Assembly (NCBI GenBank): GCA_020631735.1
Contig: CM036159.1
Coordinates: 98,572,701-98,636,700 of the forward strand
Source of the DNA: Saccharum officinarum
Taxonomy: Eukaryota > Streptophyta > Magnoliopsida > Poales > Poaceae
Direction: 5' to 3'
DNA: 64,000 nt
Part shown: piece after piece, positions 55,749-64,000 of the stretch
How the letters are laid out: each line of letters starts with the position of its first letter
Position numbering within the stretch: the first letter of the stretch is position 1
Notes under the pieces: model-generated
What the model saw: the letters and a program-made list of their open reading frames with translations, nothing else
The model's database searches: none
Told to the model about the DNA's origin: nothing
Made by a program: the position numbers and the translations under genes

Positions 55749-57204
55749 GTTATTAGAGGCGACTCATTCTAAATTGACATGCACAGGTAGTGGTAGGCAA
55801 CGAAGACAGATTTCAACGTTCAAATAAACTTTGCAAGTTCGATTTGGAGCACTCCATGTACTGACACGTGTCCATGATGACGCACATGTGCTCCAAACAA
55901 TGATCTCTAAGCTAGTTTTGTACAATAGTTAAGTACTTATCTGCTTCTCTTTTTTATTTTTATTTTGAAGATGTACTCCTAACTAATTATAGTTTAATTA
56001 ATTGCACTGAAAAGAAATGTTTAGTTCGTTTCGTTCACAGAATCAGTCTCATAAATAGCATATGGGTAATACTTTGAACAAAAGATTCAAAAGCTTGAAT
56101 TGGTACATTCATGGTAGTATTCTGTGAACTAGAATAGTCACACCGGATTTGAAGGGAAAAAATCAGACACAAAGAATGGCGACTAAGAATATTCAGTTGC
56201 CTCCTGCTAGTTTCCACTCAGGACTTGTTTGGCTGCCACAAATTCATCCCTCCCAAACCATGTGGATTAGGGTAAATTTGTGTGCAGCCAAACAAAGCTT
56301 CAGGGAGGTGTGTCAGCGAGCCCACGACAAGGTACTGGCTGACGTGTAGTGACTAGTGAGGCACCGAGGGTGACAAATGGACTGGACCTCTGAACCTAAG
56401 CATAAGTGACCTCATGCGCTTGGGACAGTGCAATAGTGGAGCAGAGTCTCCTGCCACATGCTGTGGAAATATTTGTTTAGCATTTGACATTGATGTCAAT
56501 TTAATGTATTACCGTATTAATTAGCCTCACTACAAAATCCGTTACTCCTATTCAGGAAACACCTACAGCATTTCGCTTGAGCTGAAATCTGACTAATCTA
56601 GCTGATCTGGCTTGTTTTTTTTTTTGAGAGAAAAATGATGTCGGTTGCTGATCTGCCTGATAATCTCAAGCGAACAGGCCGTTATCAGGGAAACTTTATG
56701 TAGTATTGCACCAGGAACACATAAGTTTTCTTTAGCAACAGGAACACACAAGTTTTAGAAGCACATTAATTTAGCATTTGTGTTGTATGTATGTATGTAT
56801 GTATGTATGTATGTATGTATGTATGTATGTATGTATGTATGTATGTATGTATGTATGTATGTATGTATGTATGTATGTATGTATGTATGTATGTATGTAT
56901 AATATCTCTCTCACACACAAAAAAGTATGTCATGTGCTTAGGTATGTATTCACGCCTCAAGAACACAAGACCAGATTGACCAGACCTAAGCAAGAACGAA
57001 CCGCGTGATATAACGTCCGAGGGAACGTGAGTCCATTGTACAAACAAGACCCTGCCTAGTTATTAGACTGCGACCGATTCAAGTTGACACTCACCAAGCA
57101 GTGAAGACACGGACTTCAACGTCCAAACCCGTATGAATGTTTTGTTTACACGTAGCACTGACATGCATGTCACACGCACATAATACTTGATTTTCGTTGC
57201 ATAT
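55749..57204. other. Gene-free stretch
   Basis: No gene recognised apart from the (GTAT)n tract. It runs up to the first Harbinger-type element. Confidence 0.4.
56785..56900. repeat. (GTAT)n microsatellite, 29 units
   Basis: 116 bp of uninterrupted GTAT. The open frames through it (YVCMYVCM on +, HTYIHTYI on -) are repeat artefacts. Confidence 0.97.
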
Positions 57205-57644
57205 GACTACCTGCACTCATGGACCTCTATATTCATACTCTATAAGTCCTAGTCAGCAAGATTCTCTACTCTATACTCAATTCTCCCACACCCATCCATC
57301 CTCTATATCATCCTCTATCCACTCTATTCACTGTGGGACCGACTTATCACTTTATCTAAATATATCCATGTGTGATCTAGTTTTGAAGGATTTATTGAGA
57401 CGAATTTAATGGTGCAATCGAAATTTAATTTGGATTTTTGGTTTGTGAGTTATAACATTTTTTTCTTTGTTTAGCTAGCGGGATCCGCCACTACAGAGTA
57501 TAGAGTAAGCACAGTACTACTCTAAATATAGAGTGAGAGAAAGGATAGAGTATCGTTTTAGAGTACCCAGTGCAGCAGTTTTTACTCTATATTCATACTC
57601 TAAATCTTTAGAGTATCGTTTTAGAGTATCCACTGCGGGTAGTG
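57205..57644. mobile_element. Harbinger/Tourist-type MITE, copy 1
   Basis: It starts GACTACCTGCACTCATGG and ends 'ccactgcgggtagtg'; TAA follows on the right. It is highly similar over its length to 59516-59940 (shared 'tagtcagcaagattctct', 'gaaggatttattgagacg', 'ttagagtacccagtgcagc'). Confidence 0.85.
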
Positions 57645-57647
57645 TAA

Positions 57648-58779
57648 GACTATCCGCACTCGTCGTACTCTAAATTCGTCCTCTAAAAGGAATATTTCGT
57701 CCTAGTCATCGAAGTTTCATCCTCTATATCATTTCTCCCGCACCCATCCATACTCTATATCATACTCTATCCACTGTGGGACCCAGATGTCAATTTTTTT
57801 CCTTTTTCTCTTTCCTTTTATTTTCTTTTTCCTCTCTCCTCCTTTATCCATTCGACCGCGCGCCCTCCCTCCCCATTCTCTCTGTCTCTCTCTCAGTCGA
57901 CTCCGACGGCGGCGGAGCTCCTCGCCCGCACGGCGGCGGCGGAGCTCGCCCGCGCGGCCCGACGGGGCTCACCTCCTCGCGCGGCCGGCGAGCTCGCGCG
58001 GACCTTGCGCGGGCCGTGGATTTTGCGCAGTCGGGCGGCGGCCCTCGCCTCGCTCTCCCCGGCGAGCGCGGGCCCCTACCCTCTCTCCCCGGCGAGCGCG
58101 CGTCGGCCCTCCCCTCTCTCTCCCCGGCCAGAGCACGCAGGGCCGGCGAGCTCGCGCGGACCTCGCGCGGGCCGCGGATCTCGCGCGGTCGGCGGCGGCC
58201 CTCGCCTCTCTCTCCCCGGCGAGCGCGCGGCGGCCCTCGCCTCTCTCTCCCCGGCGAGCGCGCGGCGGCCTCCCTCTCTCTCCCCGGCCAGAGCACGCGG
58301 GGCGGCGAGCTCGCGCGGACCTCGCGCGGGCCGCGGATCTCGCGCGGTCGGGCAGCGGCCCTCGCCTCTCTCTCCCCGGCGAGCGCGCGGCGGCCCTCGC
58401 CTCTCTCTCCCCGGCGAGCGCGCGGCGGCCCTCCCCTCTCTCTCCCCGGCCAGAGCGCGTGGCGGCCCTCCCCTCTCTCTCCCCGGCCAGAGCGCGCGGG
58501 GCCGGCGAGCGTGCGCGGGGGCCTCCTCCCCACCGCGCGGCACAGCTCCGTCGCGGCGGCACAGCTCGACGGCGGCGGCGCCTCCTTCCCCTCCTCTGCT
58601 CCGGCCCCTCCTTCCCCTCCTCTGCGCGCGGCGGCGCCGTGGGCCTCAGGCCACGTCCGCTATCCCGCCAAAGATAGCGGACGAGCGCCGGTTGCGGAAG
58701 CCGATGGCGTACCCGCTGCGGCGTTTTTCGTCGCTAAACCGGATAGTGGACGCATATAGCGTCCCCGGTGCGGGTCGTC
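57648..58779. mobile_element. Harbinger/Tourist-type element with a GC-rich minisatellite interior
   Basis: The ends GACTATCCGCACTCGTC and 'ggtgcgggtcgtc' match the inverted ends of the MITE copies on either side. TAA flanks both ends (57645-57647, 58780-58782), the 3-bp duplication typical of PIF/Harbinger. The first 130 bp resemble the MITE ('ctatatcat', 'ccatccatactctata', 'ctatccactgtgggacc'). The centre is a strongly GC-rich stretch made of tandem units. Confidence 0.82.
57930..58515 (+). repeat. GC-rich minisatellite with higher-order units
   Basis: A unit of about 36 bp ('cctctctctccccggcgagc' plus 'gcgcggcggccctcg') is repeated many times. It alternates with a longer block ('ggcgagctcgcgcggacctc', 'gcgcgggccgcggatctc') that occurs three times at roughly 165-180 bp spacing. 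Long open frames in all three + strand phases are a composition effect. Confidence 0.9.
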
Positions 58780-59515
58780 TAAGACCCTCTATAACACTGA
58801 AAACACGCTATGAAGAAGCTACAATGTTCGCAGTTAGGGTTTAGGGTTTCGAAACACTGAAAACCCTCTATATTATACAGACCTGCAGTACAGAGAATGT
58901 CAGAACATCAATAAATGCGAGATGAAGAACTGTTGACTGTTGTGGGCTGTACAATCCGTATTTTTACTGCACAAGAAACATATTTCGAAACTCTGGGATC
59001 ATTAGCTCAATTCTTGAAAAAAAAAGGCAATTTTGTTTGTCAAATATCATTCCTTCCTTATTACAAAATTTCCTGACCGTAAGGTAAACATTTGCAACAT
59101 GTTATTCCAACGTACAAGACATAGGAAATAGCTCAGCGGACAGGTATGTACAGCCATTCTACCATACAGCATCGCTGGTTCCCTAACATGAATTTCTCAG
59201 AAATTCCTAGCAGTTATTTCATCTACTCTGCCCGTGCAATTCCAAAATTCCGTCCAGCTGTTGTCCTGCAACAGGAATACTTCCCTCGAGAACACCTGCA
59301 GCATAAACTAAATATAAAGACAATGCTGACAAAATATTTCCTTGGCAGACATAAAAGATATGTCAAAAAATCCAATGGATAGCAGAGTTTTCTTCAAAAG
59401 GAAAACAATAGGAGGTTACGAATTTATGTTAGTTACAGTATCACAAATCCACCATTCAAGGAAAAAGAATGGAAGAGACCACCTATAATTGTGTGTCATT
59501 CAGGATGCCTTTTAA

Positions 59516-59940
59516 GACTACCCGCACTCATGGACCTCTATATTCATCCTCTATACGTCCTAGTCAGCAAGATTCTCTCTTCTATACTCAATTCTCACGC
59601 ACCCATCCATCTTTATCTACTCTATCCACTGTGGGACTCACTTGTCACTTTATCTAAATATATTTATGTGTGATCAGTTTTGAAGGATTTATTGAGACGA
59701 ATTTAATGGTGCAATCGAATTTTAATTTGGATTTTTGGTTTGTGAGCTATAGCATTTTTCCTTTGTTTAGCTAGTGGGGCCCGCCACTGCACACTATAGA
59801 GTAAGCACTGTACTACTCTAAATATAGAATGAGAGAAAGGATAGAGTATCGTTTTAGAGTACCCAGTGCAGCAGTTTTTACTCTATATTCATACTCTAAA
59901 GCTTTAGAGTATCGTTTTAGAGTACCCACTGTGGGTAGTC
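59516..59940. mobile_element. Harbinger/Tourist-type MITE, copy 2, with TAA target duplication
   Basis: It starts GACTACCCGCACTCATGG and ends 'ccactgtgggtagtc', flanked by TAA at 59513-59515 and 59941-59943. It is 425 bp and non-coding. The terminal inverted repeat is perfect for GACTACCC. Confidence 0.9.
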
Positions 59941-59943
59941 TAA

Positions 59944-60329
59944 GTGGGTTTTGCTACTCATCTCAAACTAGTGGTGTAAAAGATCAAAGAGCTCATAGCA
60001 ATACTCCATAAAGACTTGAAATCCCATCACTTAAATAAAATTCATCAATTGATGTGATAACTTGTTTTAATAGAAACAAGTTTTAAGACAATGTAGCACT
60101 GCCTACATAAATGTGCAAGCCAAGAAGAAATTGCTTACCTCCTAGGAAAAAAAATGGTATCTACTGCTTACTTACAACCTCATCTTTAGATTCTACCTGA
60201 AATTGGAGGGGGAAAGGTGTAATCAAACATATAAAAGACAAGAAGAAATAATAATTCTAGTTCAAAGCAAATTACTCAGAACTTATATTTCCTAGTAAAT
60301 ATGCAAGTAAGCCAAGGAAAGATTTCATT
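59944..60329 (-). other. 3' flank of the glutathione reductase gene
   Basis: Probably the 3' untranslated region and downstream sequence of the glutathione reductase gene. No other feature seen. Confidence 0.5.

Positions 60330-64000
<3,671 letters not shown>

Noticed and set aside
56766..57047. Frames reading HTYIHTYI and YVCMYVCM
   Set aside because: Products of the GTAT microsatellite.
57776..58759. 327-residue open frame on the + strand, with equally long frames in the other phases
   Set aside because: It is the translation of a GC-rich minisatellite; all phases and the reverse strand stay open, and no domain is present.

Overview
This is a nuclear segment of a grass genome, most likely a panicoid (Andropogoneae-type) species. 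The inference rests on GC-rich first exons with spliced plant introns, the plant families GUX, HIPP, plant LARP1 and organellar glutathione reductase, and grass-type MITEs (Stowaway 'CTCCCTCCGTCC' ends and a repeated 'GGCCTTGTTTAG' family). Sirevirus-like Copia elements carrying 'GCGTCCGGTC' LTR motifs point the same way. The species call is an inference. Three N gaps interrupt the window (3366-3775, 18235-18334, 55649-55748).

Layout. 1-10.1 kb is gene-free and holds MITEs, a probable long-TIR element and simple repeats. 10539-15426 (+) is an intact three-exon GT8 gene of the GUX/PGSIP type, with a 663-bp Mutator-type foldback element in its 3-kb second intron. 15.4-28.4 kb is repeat territory dominated by a decayed Sirevirus-type Copia element (18335-25713) whose 5' end is lost at a gap. 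29090-31908 (+) is a two-exon plastid NicO/UreH-like transporter gene. A 1-kb hAT-type element (32114-33121) lies just 3' of it. 34251-40583 (+) is a HIPP metallochaperone gene split in exon 1 by a 5,756-bp Copia-type LTR element with apparently identical LTRs and a CTGCC target duplication. 42090-46759 (-) is a six-exon La-related protein gene (LARP1 type). 47.9-59.9 kb is again repeats: a solo LTR nested in a TIR element, three Harbinger-type elements, microsatellites and a calmodulin-like relic. 60330-64000 (-) is an organellar glutathione reductase gene whose first exon runs off the window; its sixth intron carries a 320-bp solo LTR.

The genes do not form a pathway or operon; they are independent housekeeping or stress genes separated by transposons. 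Three of the five genes (NicO, HIPP, LARP) each lack one base, modulo 3, in or beside a G/C or short homopolymer run. That suggests residual consensus indels as much as real pseudogenization. The most unusual structure is inside the Copia element in HIPP: an array of nine stem-loops (37838-38602), seven of which share a CGTTG-like loop, in an element whose polymerase coding is ruined although its LTRs look freshly copied.
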